Source: an uncultured Micrococcales bacterium (GTDB lineage: Bacteria; Actinomycetota; Actinomycetes; Actinomycetales; Microbacteriaceae). From it: DNA of 22,742 nt. The notes under the pieces were generated by a model. It was not told the origin of the DNA. It searched no databases and worked only from the letters and a program-made list of their open reading frames with translations. A program made the translations under genes and the position numbers. The stretch spans positions 1-22,742 of the forward strand of contig CAJXMQ010000009.1 in assembly GCA_913056225.1 (NCBI GenBank), read 5' to 3'. Positions within the stretch are counted from its first letter, which is position 1. The number at the start of each line of letters is the position of its first letter. Below are positions 7,278 through 15,745 of the stretch, one piece after another.

Positions 7278-8492
7278 ATGCAAAAACAACTTGCCGAGAT
7301 TTTGCGGCCAACCAGCTTCGATGATTTCGTAGGCCAGTCTCACTTGTTTGAACCGAGTTCCCCCATTGCCAAGATGATTGAAAGCAAACAGCTTCGCTCA
7401 ATTGTGCTTCAAGGACCTCCCGGCACCGGTAAGACCACCTTGGCTAGATTGCTGGCGCAATCAGTTGAAGCAGAGTTTGTGGAGTTGAGCGCAATTGACG
7501 TTGGCGTCAAAGAGATTCGAGAGGTGACCAAGAAAGCTACCGAGATCTGGCAGACCTACCAGCGTCATACTGTTTTGTTTCTGGATGAAATCCATCGCTT
7601 CTCCAAATCCCAGCAGGACTCACTGCTGAAAGTTACTGAAAACGGAACCGTCAGTCTGATTGGCGCAACCACCGAAAACCCATCTTTTGCTCTGAACCCA
7701 GCCATGCAGTCGAGAATGTTGATAGTGAGACTGCAATCGCTGAACGATCAAGATGTCGCTGAAATAGCCTCCAGAGCCGCCAAGGCGACGTCGAAGACAA
7801 TTGACCAAGAATCGATTGAATTGCTGGTAGCTCTTTGTGGCGGAGATGCTCGTAGGCTCATTTCAATCGTTGAGATGGCTAATGACCCTATTGACGAAAA
7901 GGCAGTCAGAACAGTTCAGGAAAGACTCCAGCTTCACTATGACCGAGCTGGTGATAATCACTATCAAACAATTAGCGCCTTCATAAAATCTGTTCGTGGA
8001 AGCGATGTCAATGCAGCAATCCACTACCTGGCACTGATGCTTGTTGGTGGAGAGGATCCAATGTTTGTGGCAAGACGCTTGGCTATTTTGGCCAGCGAGG
8101 ATATCGGGCTTGCTAACCCCAATTCACTCACCGCTGCTGCCGCAACAATGCAAATCGTTCAGCAGATCGGCATGCCAGAGGCCAGAATCCCTCTTGCTCA
8201 ACTAACCGTGATGCTGTGTTTGAGCGGGAAATCCAACTCCACTTACAACGCAATCAATCAAGCTATGGAAGATGTTTCAAATGGGCTAAAAGGTTCGATC
8301 CCTGAATACCTGCTACCAAGAGCTAAGGGATACAAATATCCTCATGACTTTGATGCAAAAATTGTGAGGCAGGAGTACAGCAACCATGATTTACCCAGCT
8401 ATTACATCCCTGGCGACTTAGATGCCGAAAAAGCCTTTGCTGAGAGATATGCAAAAATTCAGGAGATTTTGAAGCCAGGCTCTAGCGCTTGA
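7278..8492 (+). CDS. rarA: RarA/MgsA-type AAA+ ATPase, replication-associated
   Basis: RarA is a clamp-loader-like AAA+ protein that acts at stalled replication forks and on DNA ends. The 404 residues open with the family start LAEILRPTSFDDFVGQ (5-20). They show Walker A GPPGTGKT (46-53), Walker B VLFLDEIH (99-106), sensor 1 GATTENPSF (129-137) and the SRM arginine region (145-147). The C-terminal half has hallmark blocks HYQTISAFIKSVRGSD (228-243) and ARRLAILASEDIGLANP (265-281). It is slightly shorter than many homologues at the C-terminus. The ATG at 7278 is preferred over a TTG at 7233 because it gives the usual N-terminus and avoids the ribosome binding site of the divergent gene. Its own ribosome binding site is weak. 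Confidence 0.93.
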   Translation: MQKQLAEILRPTSFDDFVGQSHLFEPSSPIAKMIESKQLRSIVLQGPPGTGKTTLARLLAQSVEAEFVELSAIDVGVKEIREVTKKATEIWQTYQRHTVLFLDEIHRFSKSQQDSLLKVTENGTVSLIGATTENPSFALNPAMQSRMLIVRLQSLNDQDVAEIASRAAKATSKTIDQESIELLVALCGGDARRLISIVEMANDPIDEKAVRTVQERLQLHYDRAGDNHYQTISAFIKSVRGSDVNAAIHYLALMLVGGEDPMFVARRLAILASEDIGLANPNSLTAAAATMQIVQQIGMPEARIPLAQLTVMLCLSGKSNSTYNAINQAMEDVSNGLKGSIPEYLLPRAKGYKYPHDFDAKIVRQEYSNHDLPSYYIPGDLDAEKAFAERYAKIQEILKPGSSA

Positions 8493-8503
8493 GGAAACCC
8501 GCG

Positions 8504-8512
8504 TGCTATCAT
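8504..8512 (+). promoter_or_regulatory. candidate extended -10 promoter for rpsD
   Basis: TGCTATCAT fits the extended -10 form TGnTAnnnT, 15 bases after the rarA stop. The predicted start near 8519 coincides with the first base of the leader hairpin. No clear -35 is seen, which is tolerable for an extended -10. A second AT-rich hexamer, GATAAT at 8545-8550, is less likely because it would cut the leader to a few bases before the ribosome binding site. Confidence 0.4.
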
Positions 8513-8518
8513 TTCGTG

Positions 8519-8563
8519 GTTGTTTGGGCTAGCGGCTGAGTCCAGATAATCATCAACGAAAGG
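8519..8563 (+). promoter_or_regulatory. structured rpsD leader ending at the ribosome binding site
   Basis: Bases 8523-8530 (TTTGGGCT) pair with 8539-8546 (AGTCCAGA) in eight base pairs, two of them G-U, around an eight-base loop. An outer GTTG (8519-8522) can pair with CAAC (8554-8557), which abuts the ribosome binding site GAAAGG (8558-8563). Ribosomal protein S4 regulates its own mRNA in other bacteria, so an autoregulatory leader is plausible. This hairpin does not match a described S4 leader that I can name, and I infer the role only from its position. Confidence 0.35.
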
Positions 8564-8569
8564 TATTTT

Positions 8570-9199
8570 TTGTCAAAGACATCCAGAACCAGGTCTAAGA
8601 CCAGACTGTCCCGCTCACTAGGACTTGCGCTTACCCCAAAGGCCGCAAAATACATGGAAAAGCGTCCTTACGGTCCAGGTCAGCACGGACGCACTAAGAG
8701 GCGCAGCGACAGTGACTACGCGGTGCGACTGAGGGAAAAGCAGCGTCTACGCGCGCAGTATGGAATTCGCGAGGCTCAACTTCGCAGAACTTTTAAAGAA
8801 GCAAAGAGGGCAGATGGGCTAACCGGTGAGAACCTGGTTGAGCTATTGGAGATGCGTTTGGACGCATTGGTACTACGAGCTGGATTGGCTCGCACAATTG
8901 CTCAGTCGCGTCAGCTAGTAGTGCACCGCCACATAATGGTTGACGGTCAGAGAGTGGACCGTCCAAGCTACCGAATCAAGCCGGGACAGATGATTCACGT
9001 GCACCCGGACAGCGAAAAAACTGAACCTTTCCAGGTTGCAGCCGCTGGTGGTCACGCAGATGTTCTGCCTACGGTTCCTGACTACATAACAGTGGATCTA
9101 GACAAGCTGCAGGCAACATTGCAGCGACGACCAAAGCGTGCTGAAGTTCCAATCACATGTGATGTACAGCTTGTGGTTGAGTACTACGCAGCGAGGTAA
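8570..9199 (+). CDS. rpsD: 30S ribosomal protein S4
   Basis: S4 nucleates 30S assembly by binding the 5' domain of 16S rRNA. The 209 residues include the basic N-terminal region with EKRPYGPGQHGRTKRR, then the S4 RNA-binding domain (about 97-160) with LEMRLDALVLRAGLA and the VHRHIMVDGQRVDRPSY block. The N-terminus has no cysteines, so this is the zinc-free form. The TTG start follows GAAAGGT (8558-8564) by five bases. The gene stands apart from the S13-S11-rpoA cluster used by many bacteria, next to rarA and alaS, an arrangement I associate with Microbacteriaceae. It heads the long downstream run of overlapping genes. Confidence 0.96.
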   Translation: MSKTSRTRSKTRLSRSLGLALTPKAAKYMEKRPYGPGQHGRTKRRSDSDYAVRLREKQRLRAQYGIREAQLRRTFKEAKRADGLTGENLVELLEMRLDALVLRAGLARTIAQSRQLVVHRHIMVDGQRVDRPSYRIKPGQMIHVHPDSEKTEPFQVAAAGGHADVLPTVPDYITVDLDKLQATLQRRPKRAEVPITCDVQLVVEYYAAR

Positions 9200-9202
9200 C
9201 CT

Positions 9203-9556
9203 TTGAACATCAGCGACATTATCGGCCTGCTTTTTGCTGGCGGTTTTGTGCTGCTGGTTATTTTTATTGGGCTACCCCTGATCAAGCTTGCAAAGGTGGT
9301 TGACGAAACCACGGTCACGGTAAAGCTTTTGAATCAGGAGTTGCAGCCGATTCTGAAAGAGGCCAACGTGTCGCTGGTTGAATTGAATAAGCAACTAAAG
9401 CGGGTTGATGCAATAACTGAAGATGTTGAACAGGTCACTGAAAATGTCAACAGCCTGGTCGCTGTGCTGACTGCTGGAATTGGCGGACCATTGGCTAAAC
9501 TGATTGGGATTACCAAGGGTTTTGGTAAAGGAATTTTTAAAGGGAGCGGAAAATGA
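9203..9556 (+). CDS. DUF948-like small membrane protein
   Basis: A 117-residue protein with one N-terminal membrane helix (about residues 5-28). A helical, probably coiled-coil region follows (about 33-85), rich in spaced Val, Leu and Asn with pattern LNQELQPILKEANVSLVELN. The tail is glycine- and lysine-rich. This is the architecture of the DUF948 family, whose role is unknown. The TTG start has GAGGT (9193-9197) five bases ahead, within the last codons of rpsD. The stop overlaps the next gene as ATGA. Position between rpsD and alaS is shared with other Actinobacteria. It is probably a membrane-tethered scaffold, but no function can be read from the sequence. Confidence 0.85.
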   Translation: MNISDIIGLLFAGGFVLLVIFIGLPLIKLAKVVDETTVTVKLLNQELQPILKEANVSLVELNKQLKRVDAITEDVEQVTENVNSLVAVLTAGIGGPLAKLIGITKGFGKGIFKGSGK

Positions 9557-9741
9557 GTAAATTCGGTTGGTTTATTGCAGGCGTTGGACTTGGAGTTCTA
9601 GCGCTGCAGCAACTGAGGGACAATCCGCAGGCTCAGAAACTTGCTGAGGATGGAAAGCAAACCGCTAAGGAATTCGGCCAGTCAGTGGCTGATGGATTCC
9701 GTGAGCGCGAGCAGGAAATTCGCAAGCAGGCGAAGAAGTAG
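9553..9741 (+). CDS. small membrane protein, function unknown
   Basis: A 62-residue product that starts with a hydrophobic helix (FGWFIAGVGLGVLALQQL, residues 4-21). The rest is a charged amphipathic helix (about 25-62) ending in EREQEIRKQAKK. Its ATG overlaps the preceding stop (ATGA), and GGGAGCGG (9542-9549) supplies a ribosome binding site three bases ahead. It lies two bases before alaS. Similar short proteins occupy this slot in related genomes as far as I recall. Partnership with the DUF948 protein is suggested by coupling and by similar topology only. Confidence 0.78.
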   Translation: MSKFGWFIAGVGLGVLALQQLRDNPQAQKLAEDGKQTAKEFGQSVADGFREREQEIRKQAKK

Positions 9742-9743
9742 GT

Positions 9744-12344
9744 ATGCAAACCGCTGAGATTAAGCGGCGATGGCTAGATTTCTTCAAATCCAAAAACCAT
9801 GAGGTTGTTCCCAGCGCACCGCTGATTAGCCATGACCCAAATTTGATGTTTGTCGTAGCTGGAATGGTTCCTTTCATTCCCTACATGACTGGTTTAGAAC
9901 CCGCACCCTATAAACGCGCCACCAGTGTTCAAAAGTGCGTGCGCACACTTGACATTGAAGAAGTCGGTAAGACAACCCGCCACGGTACTTTTTTCCAGAT
10001 GAATGGAAACTTCAGCTTCGGCGATTACTTCAAAAAAGAAGCGATTCTTTATGCTTGGGAGTTTTTGACATCCGATCAATCAGAGGGTGGTCTTGGTCTA
10101 GACAAGGACAAGCTTTGGGTGACTGTCTATAAGGACGACCAAGAGTCAGAGCAACTGTGGCTCGAAAATACAGATGTTCCTGCTTCCAGAATTCAAAAAC
10201 GTGGAATGGAAGATAACTACTGGTCCACCGGACAGGCAGGACCTGCTGGCCCCTGCTCAGAAATCTATTTCGATCGAGGACCAGATTACGGTCAAGAGGG
10301 GGGCCCGGAGGCCGACGAAGATCGTTACATCGAAATTTGGAACCTGGTGTTTATGCAGTACCAGCGAGGAGACGGTGGCGGAAAAGACGATTTCCCCATT
10401 CTTGGAGAGCTTCCGAGCAAGAACATTGACACTGGAATGGGCCTGGAGCGTGTTGCTTTTCTGATGCAAGGCGTTGACAACATCTACGAAATTGATCAAA
10501 TTCGTCCACTTATTGAACATGCAGAAAAGCTTTCTGGAATTAGCTACGGGCAGCATGAGGAATCTGACGTCAGAATGCGAGTCATCGCAGACCACGTCCG
10601 CAGTTCACTGATGCTGATGAGCGACGGGGTAACGCCATCAAATGAAGGCCGCGGCTATATTCTCAGACGGCTTCTTCGCAGAGTTGTCAGAGCGCTTCGT
10701 CTATTGGGGGTCGAGGAAAAGGCCATGGCGGAGCTGTTCCAATCGAGCTATGAGGCGATGGTGGATGCCTACCCTGAACTTAAAGACACATTTCCGAGAG
10801 TTCAAAAGCTTGCAGCAAATGAAGAAACCAGTTTCTTGAAAACTTTGGTGGCCGGGGAATTGTTACTTCAACAGCAACTTCAGGAGCTCGAGGGTGATCA
10901 ACTGTCGGCTGAGGTGGCGTTTAGATTGCATGATACTTTCGGGTTCCCTATTGATCTCACTGAAGAGGTTGCATCAGAGAATTCAAAATCCGTCGACAGG
11001 GCCGGTTTTGAAAGCTTGATGAAAGACCAAAAACAGCGCGCTAAGGCAGACGCAAAAGCTAAACGTTCTGGTTCAAATGATGATGAATTTATTACCAATA
11101 TGCGCGCCCTTGGAGAAACAGTCTTCACCGGTTACGAGCAACTTGACTCTGAGGCACAAATACTAGGCACTAATCACCTAGGTGAAGATGTTTATGAAGT
11201 GGTTCTGGATAGGACCAGCCTCTACGCAGAAAGTGGTGGTCAGGACAGTGATGCAGGTCTGATCCTGGGTGAAAACTTAGAACTTGAGGTATTAGATGTT
11301 CAGAAACCAGCTCGGGGGCTGATAAGCCACAAGGTAAGGGCCATAGTTGGTCAACCAGAGCCTGGCAAAAGTGTTTTTACGAAAGTGGATAGGGACTGGA
11401 GATTAGGCGCCTGTCAGGCACACAGCGCAACGCATGTTGTTCACGCAGCAATACGAGAGGTGCTGGGGCCTGATGCGCTTCAGTCTGGAAGCTATAACAA
11501 ACCAGGGTACATGCGCTTGGACTTTGGTTGGTCTGAAGCCCTTAGCGCAACCACGAAATCAGAGATTGAAGAAGTCTCAAACCTTGCGATTCGTTCTGAT
11601 TTAGCGGTAAGCGCACACCACATGAGCCTTGAAAAGGCTAGAGAATTTGGTGCTTTGGCATTGTTTGGCGAAACCTATGACGAGACTGTCCGCGTGATTC
11701 AGATTGGTGGCCCATGGTCTCGTGAGCTTTGCGGCGGTACACATGTTGCTAGGTCTGCCCAAATTGGTAACGTTTCCATAATTGGCGAGTCTTCTGTTGG
11801 GGCTAACTCACGAAGAATTGAGGCCAATGTCGGTATTGAATCGCTTCGGGAGCTGATGTCACATCGCGATCAAATGCGGATTCTGGCAAACGCTTTTAAG
11901 GCAAGTGATGAACAGCTGGTGGAGAAGATTTTGGAGCAGCAGGAGAGCAACAAAAAGTTAGCCAAAGAACTGGAAGTGCTGAAAACAAAAGCCGTTCTTC
12001 AATTGGTGCCAGGCCTAGTCTCCAGTGCAAAGAATTCAAAGCTGGTTGCACGGATAAATGTAGATTCCGCCGATCAGCTCAGGGAGTTAACAATGGCGGT
12101 TGGCTCCGAGCTAGGTAGCCAATCAGTTGCTGTCTTGTTCTCAGAAGTGGCTGGCAGACCACTGGTCGCTGCTTCAGTTGGACGTGAGGCTCAAGCAAAC
12201 AACAGAGCTGGCGACTTAGTTAAGCTGGCAGCGACCGTTTTGGGCGGTGGCGGAGGCGGAAAAGCTGACTTCGCACAAGGTGGCGGTTCTGATGTTGAAA
12301 AGATAGAAATCGCCATGTCCGAGGTTGAAGGAGCGTTGCGATGA
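9744..12344 (+). CDS. alaS: alanyl-tRNA synthetase
   Basis: Charges tRNA-Ala and removes mischarged Ser or Gly. The 866 residues hold the class II catalytic core with KCVRTLDIEEVG, FFQMNGNFSFGDYF (motif 2 region) and GMGLERVAF (motif 3). The editing domain carries H560-S-A-T-H564 and C663-GGT-H667, the four zinc/editing ligands. The DHHA1-type C-terminal domain ends in the glycine-rich GGGGGGKADFAQGGG. All key residues are present and the length is normal. The ATG lies two bases after the previous stop and its ribosome binding site is weak (GAAGAAG, 9732-9738), so coupling is likely. The gene overlaps ruvX by four bases (ATGA). Confidence 0.97.
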   Translation: MQTAEIKRRWLDFFKSKNHEVVPSAPLISHDPNLMFVVAGMVPFIPYMTGLEPAPYKRATSVQKCVRTLDIEEVGKTTRHGTFFQMNGNFSFGDYFKKEAILYAWEFLTSDQSEGGLGLDKDKLWVTVYKDDQESEQLWLENTDVPASRIQKRGMEDNYWSTGQAGPAGPCSEIYFDRGPDYGQEGGPEADEDRYIEIWNLVFMQYQRGDGGGKDDFPILGELPSKNIDTGMGLERVAFLMQGVDNIYEIDQIRPLIEHAEKLSGISYGQHEESDVRMRVIADHVRSSLMLMSDGVTPSNEGRGYILRRLLRRVVRALRLLGVEEKAMAELFQSSYEAMVDAYPELKDTFPRVQKLAANEETSFLKTLVAGELLLQQQLQELEGDQLSAEVAFRLHDTFGFPIDLTEEVASENSKSVDRAGFESLMKDQKQRAKADAKAKRSGSNDDEFITNMRALGETVFTGYEQLDSEAQILGTNHLGEDVYEVVLDRTSLYAESGGQDSDAGLILGENLELEVLDVQKPARGLISHKVRAIVGQPEPGKSVFTKVDRDWRLGACQAHSATHVVHAAIREVLGPDALQSGSYNKPGYMRLDFGWSEALSATTKSEIEEVSNLAIRSDLAVSAHHMSLEKAREFGALALFGETYDETVRVIQIGGPWSRELCGGTHVARSAQIGNVSIIGESSVGANSRRIEANVGIESLRELMSHRDQMRILANAFKASDEQLVEKILEQQESNKKLAKELEVLKTKAVLQLVPGLVSSAKNSKLVARINVDSADQLRELTMAVGSELGSQSVAVLFSEVAGRPLVAASVGREAQANNRAGDLVKLAATVLGGGGGGKADFAQGGGSDVEKIEIAMSEVEGALR

Positions 12345-12742
12345 CCGCGCTCGGAGTGGATGTTGGAAGGGTCAGGGTAGGCCTTGCGGTGGAATCTGCG
12401 GGAGTAGTTTTACCGCTTAGGACTGTCAGCCGTGATGAGGCCATCGATGAGATTACCGAAGAGTGTATTCGTCGCAGGGTAGAAGTTATTTTCGTCGGCC
12501 TACCTTTGAACCTCAAGGGCGATAACACAGCCAGCACAGACGACTCAATTGGCTTTGCCAAGGAAATCAAGGTGGAACTGCCAATCAGGATGATTGACGA
12601 GCGGATGACAACAAATATCGCCTTGGACATATCCAAAGGCCGTAAGTCCGCAAAAGCTGAGGTAGATTCTCTGAGCGCAGCTGAGATATTAAAATTAGGA
12701 TTGTCTAACCCAAGCCTTGCGAAAGATATCAATGGATTTTGA
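12341..12742 (+). CDS. ruvX: RuvX/YqgF-type RNase H-fold nuclease
   Basis: Putative Holliday junction resolvase, with a related role in pre-16S rRNA 5' end maturation known in other bacteria. The 133 residues show GVDVGRVRVGLA (5-16, acidic D7), VGLPLNLKGD (52-61), IDERMTT (85-91) and VDSLSAAEIL (108-117, D109). These are the spaced RNase H-like motifs of the YqgF family. The usual G(T/S)KRxG after the first aspartate is GRVRVG here, a mild change. Start ATG overlaps the alaS stop, the standard alaS-ruvX order. Confidence 0.93.
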   Translation: MTALGVDVGRVRVGLAVESAGVVLPLRTVSRDEAIDEITEECIRRRVEVIFVGLPLNLKGDNTASTDDSIGFAKEIKVELPIRMIDERMTTNIALDISKGRKSAKAEVDSLSAAEILKLGLSNPSLAKDINGF

Positions 12743-13820
12743 ACCAGAACTGACCACACAGCGGCCAAGAAAGAGGCGCCGTTTTGGAGGGGTTCTGGCA
12801 GTGGTTTTATCGCTATCGGTTTTAGTGGGGGCTGGTTTTTTTGTTGTGAACGCCTTAGGTGGTGGAATTCAACAACTGGTTGACCGCTTCACTGTCGCGG
12901 ATTATCCGGGTCCTGGCGGTGATCCAGTTGAGGTTCTGATTCCCGAGGGCGCTACCGGTGAAGACGTTGCGAGGTTACTGGTCGAGGCAGATGTGGTTCA
13001 GAGCTTTGATGCCGTGTATCAGCCCATGCTGGATTTAGAGCCGACCATTTTTCCAGGTACCTTTAGTTTTCCAACACAGATTCCTGGTATTCGCGCGGTT
13101 GAAATCATAATCGAGGGTAATAACCGAGTTGTAGACGAGCTCCGATTGCGTGAGGGTCTAACCGTCACTCAAACACTTGATGAGATTGAGTCCCAGGTTG
13201 GCATAACTGTTTCTGAGATGCAGGCCGAGTTAGACAACCTGGAATTGTTAGGAATAGCAAATGACGCAAATAGCGCTGAAGGTTATTTGTTTCCTGCCAC
13301 ATATCAGCTCGATCCGGGAACAGACGCTTCAGAATTAGTTCAAATAATGTTGCGCAGGCTCGATCAGGAGCTATCGCAGTATGGCCTTGATCGCTCTCAA
13401 GCCCATGAACTGCTTACTCTTGCAAGCATCATTCAATTAGAAGCTAGACAGTCTCAAGATTTTTATAAGGTGTCAACCGTTTTCAATAATCGGCTCGAAA
13501 TTGACATGCCGTTGCAAAGTGACGCCACTGTCAATTACGCAAATCAAAGTGAAACTGTCACCACAACCGATCAAGAACGAGCCGATGATAATCCTTACAA
13601 CACCTATTTTTATCGAGGATTACCAATTGGACCCATTGGCAACCCAGGCTCTTTGGCTATTGAATCAGCACTGAATCCAGTTGAGGGCGACTGGTTGTAT
13701 TTCGTGACGGTGAATCTGACCACTGGCGAAACTGTCTTTTCAGAGACCCTTAGACAGCACGAAATTGCCGTTTTAGATTTCCAGGCATTCTGCAGAGCGA
13801 ATCCAGGTCGCTGTGGCTAG
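12732..13820 (+). CDS. mltG: MltG-like endolytic murein transglycosylase
   Basis: MltG cuts nascent peptidoglycan strands at the outer face of the membrane and so sets glycan length. The 362-residue protein has a basic cytoplasmic N-terminus (RPRKRRR, 11-17), one membrane helix (about 20-43), a LysM-like region (about 60-130) and the YceG domain. E237 in LTLASIIQLEARQ (228-240) aligns with the catalytic glutamate segment ASIVEKE. Downstream are FNNRLEIDMPLQSDATVNY and NPYNTYFYRGLPIGPIGNPG, both family hallmarks. The ATG at 12732 has AAAGA six bases ahead and overlaps ruvX by 11 bases. An in-frame TTG at 12717 would add five residues. It overlaps aroE by eight bases. Confidence 0.92.
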   Translation: MDFEPELTTQRPRKRRRFGGVLAVVLSLSVLVGAGFFVVNALGGGIQQLVDRFTVADYPGPGGDPVEVLIPEGATGEDVARLLVEADVVQSFDAVYQPMLDLEPTIFPGTFSFPTQIPGIRAVEIIIEGNNRVVDELRLREGLTVTQTLDEIESQVGITVSEMQAELDNLELLGIANDANSAEGYLFPATYQLDPGTDASELVQIMLRRLDQELSQYGLDRSQAHELLTLASIIQLEARQSQDFYKVSTVFNNRLEIDMPLQSDATVNYANQSETVTTTDQERADDNPYNTYFYRGLPIGPIGNPGSLAIESALNPVEGDWLYFVTVNLTTGETVFSETLRQHEIAVLDFQAFCRANPGRCG

Positions 13821-14562
13821 GTTCGCTGTGATGGGCTCACCCATCGCACATTCACTGTCGCCCACTTTGCACCGGGCTGCATTTGCACACCTCGGATTGG
13901 AAGCCCAGTATGAGGCCGAGCAGAACACTACGCTCAAAAATGTGGACATCAACAGTTACCGAGGCTTATCGCTAACCATGCCCTTGAAATTAGAGGCTTT
14001 CAGTTTGGCCAACACTCACGACGATGAATCATTGGCGAGTGGTGTTAGCAATACCCTGCTTATTTCCAATGGGCACCTAACCGCTCTGAACACAGATGTT
14101 TACGGAATAGCAAAGGCGGTTGAACCGCTGGATGTTGAACGTGTGCAGATTGTCGGTACCGGGGCCACTGCCAAAAGTGCTGCATTAGCGATGCGCGATA
14201 AAGAGATTTCTTTCACTGGGAGAAATCCAGAAAAGATAGAACTGATTTCTGACTGGGCGTCGACTCAGGGAATCGAACCCGCCGAGCAAGAGATTGTTGA
14301 TCTGGTTATCGATACAACCCCAGGAGATTCCGAATTGGTTTACAAGCAACACCACTACATTCTTGATGTTGCATATGCCTCAAATAGGAATGCTGGGGCA
14401 AAGGGTCTGATAAGTGGACTAGAGATGCTGTTGCATCAAGCGGTCTTGCAGAATTTGTCGTTTAGCACTCCTTTTGTGCAAGAAAAAATTGACCTATTGG
14501 ACTTAACAGAGGTTATGCGCCGAGCTTTAGTGCAGCGTGTGGGAGAATGGTCAAATGCTTAG
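13813..14562 (+). CDS. aroE: shikimate dehydrogenase
   Basis: Reduces 3-dehydroshikimate to shikimate with NADPH, step four of the shikimate pathway. The 249 residues begin with FAVMGSPIAHSLSPTLH (4-20; S14 and S16 bind substrate). They contain the catalytic K59 in LSLTMPLK (52-59) and D95 in LNTDVYG (92-98). A nucleotide-binding loop GTGATAKSA (115-123) and a TGRN motif (135-138) follow, with LEMLLHQA near the C-terminus. It is about 20 residues shorter than typical AroE and rather divergent in the NADP domain, but the key residues stay. The GTG start lies inside the last codons of mltG and AGG (13805-13807) is a weak ribosome binding site. Confidence 0.9.
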   Translation: MARFAVMGSPIAHSLSPTLHRAAFAHLGLEAQYEAEQNTTLKNVDINSYRGLSLTMPLKLEAFSLANTHDDESLASGVSNTLLISNGHLTALNTDVYGIAKAVEPLDVERVQIVGTGATAKSAALAMRDKEISFTGRNPEKIELISDWASTQGIEPAEQEIVDLVIDTTPGDSELVYKQHHYILDVAYASNRNAGAKGLISGLEMLLHQAVLQNLSFSTPFVQEKIDLLDLTEVMRRALVQRVGEWSNA

Positions 14563-15745
14563 ATGGATAACTGCGGGTGAATCTCATGGCCCAGAACTTG
14601 TTTGCGTGCTTGAGGGTTTACCGGCCGGAGTGCAGATTCAAACTAACGACTTGGTGGATGGTTTAGCCAGAAGAAGACTTGGATATGGTCGCGGCTCTAG
14701 GCAAAAATTTGAACAAGACCAGGTAACTATTTCCTCTGGTGTTCGCCACGGTATTTCTCAGGGCGGTCCAGTAGCCATTCGCATTGGCAACACAGAGTGG
14801 CCAAAGTGGGAACAAATCATGGCCGCCGATCCAATCGATCAAGAACTTTTGTCCGGAGCTCGGGCCCAGCCTCTAACAAGACCGAGACCTGGTCACGCCG
14901 ATTTCACAGGGATGCAAAAGTATGGCTTCAATGAATCAAGACCAGTTTTGGAACGTGCAAGCGCTCGTGAGACCGCAGCAAGGGTGGCTCTTGGCACGGT
15001 CGCTAAAGCGTTACTTACAGAACTTGGAATTACGATTCTGAGCCATACAACGAGCATCGGAACCGTGTCCACTGACTCAACACCAAGCCCGGCTGATATG
15101 GAATCTTTGGATTTGGACCTGGTGAGATGTCTAAATAGTGAAGACTCAAAGGCCATGGTCGCAGAGATAGATAAGGCGAAAAAAGATGGAGACACCTTGG
15201 GTGGAACCGTCGAGGTTTTGGTTTACGGCCTGCCTCCAGGATTGGGAAGCTACGTCCACTGGGATAGAAAGCTTGATGGTCGTCTCGCGCAGGCGATGAT
15301 GAGCATTCAGGCGATGAAAAGCGTTGAGATTGGTGATGGTCTGGAGACCACCCGTCGACGTGGCTCTGAAGCCCACGATGAGATTCAAAAGATTGATGGT
15401 GAGGTAACTCGCAAAACCGACAGAGCCGGCGGCATAGAAGGCGGGATGTCTAACGGCGAGGTGCTTCGAGTCAAGGTCGGCATGAAGCCCATATCGACCG
15501 TGCCGAAGGCTTTGTCCACCGTTGACACTTCTACCGGCGAGGAAGCAACCGCCCATCACCAAAGGAGTGATGTTTGCGCTGTTCCAGCGGCGGGAATCAT
15601 TGCTGAGGCAATGGCTGCTTTAGTAATAGCCGATGCGGTCAGTGAGAAATTTGGCGGGGATAGCGTGGCCGAGATCTCAAGAAACATTGCGGGCTATTTG
15701 GAGAGCATTCCTGAACACCTAAGGTCACGAATAGCAAAAGGATGA
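14555..15745 (+). CDS. aroC: chorismate synthase
   Basis: Converts EPSP to chorismate with reduced FMN, the last shikimate step. The 396 residues show WITAGESHGPEL (4-15; H11), RRRLGYGRGSR (39-49), RPGHADFTG (111-119) and SARETAARVALG (136-147). Also present are RRGSEAHDEI, GGIEGGMSNGE and the C-terminal AVPAAGIIAEAMAALVIADA. All signature regions are intact. The ATG at 14555 matches the family N-terminus and has GGGAGAA (14541-14547) seven bases ahead. An upstream in-frame start at 14537 is rejected. It overlaps aroE by eight bases and aroK by four. Confidence 0.96.
   Translation: MLRWITAGESHGPELVCVLEGLPAGVQIQTNDLVDGLARRRLGYGRGSRQKFEQDQVTISSGVRHGISQGGPVAIRIGNTEWPKWEQIMAADPIDQELLSGARAQPLTRPRPGHADFTGMQKYGFNESRPVLERASARETAARVALGTVAKALLTELGITILSHTTSIGTVSTDSTPSPADMESLDLDLVRCLNSEDSKAMVAEIDKAKKDGDTLGGTVEVLVYGLPPGLGSYVHWDRKLDGRLAQAMMSIQAMKSVEIGDGLETTRRRGSEAHDEIQKIDGEVTRKTDRAGGIEGGMSNGEVLRVKVGMKPISTVPKALSTVDTSTGEEATAHHQRSDVCAVPAAGIIAEAMAALVIADAVSEKFGGDSVAEISRNIAGYLESIPEHLRSRIAKG

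Noticed and set aside
7233..7343. Longer N-termini for the cyclophilin (start 7343) and rarA (start 7233)
   Set aside because: They would overlap each other's coding or ribosome binding sequence and add residues absent from the families. The starts at 7232 and 7278 fit homologous N-termini, and the cyclophilin start also has a good AGGAG.
8493..8569. Intrinsic terminator after rarA
   Set aside because: The stem-loop in this gap is followed by a ribosome binding site and only a late T run that contains the rpsD start, so it fits a leader better than a terminator.
12220..12768. Minus-strand open frame of 182 codons opposite ruvX
   Set aside because: It lies entirely opposite alaS/ruvX/mltG coding sequence, has no ribosome binding site and gives a serine- and leucine-rich protein without a recognisable domain, typical of antisense shadow frames.
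13420..13450. Possible loss of the MltG catalytic glutamate (IIQLEA instead of IVEKE)
   Set aside because: One acidic position is glutamine, but the second glutamate (E237) is kept. As far as I recall actinobacterial MltG proteins often show this form, so inactivity is not supported.
14537..14554. Upstream starts for aroC (14537) and aroB (16205)
   Set aside because: Strong ribosome binding sites point to 14555 and 16238, and the extra residues precede the conserved family N-termini.
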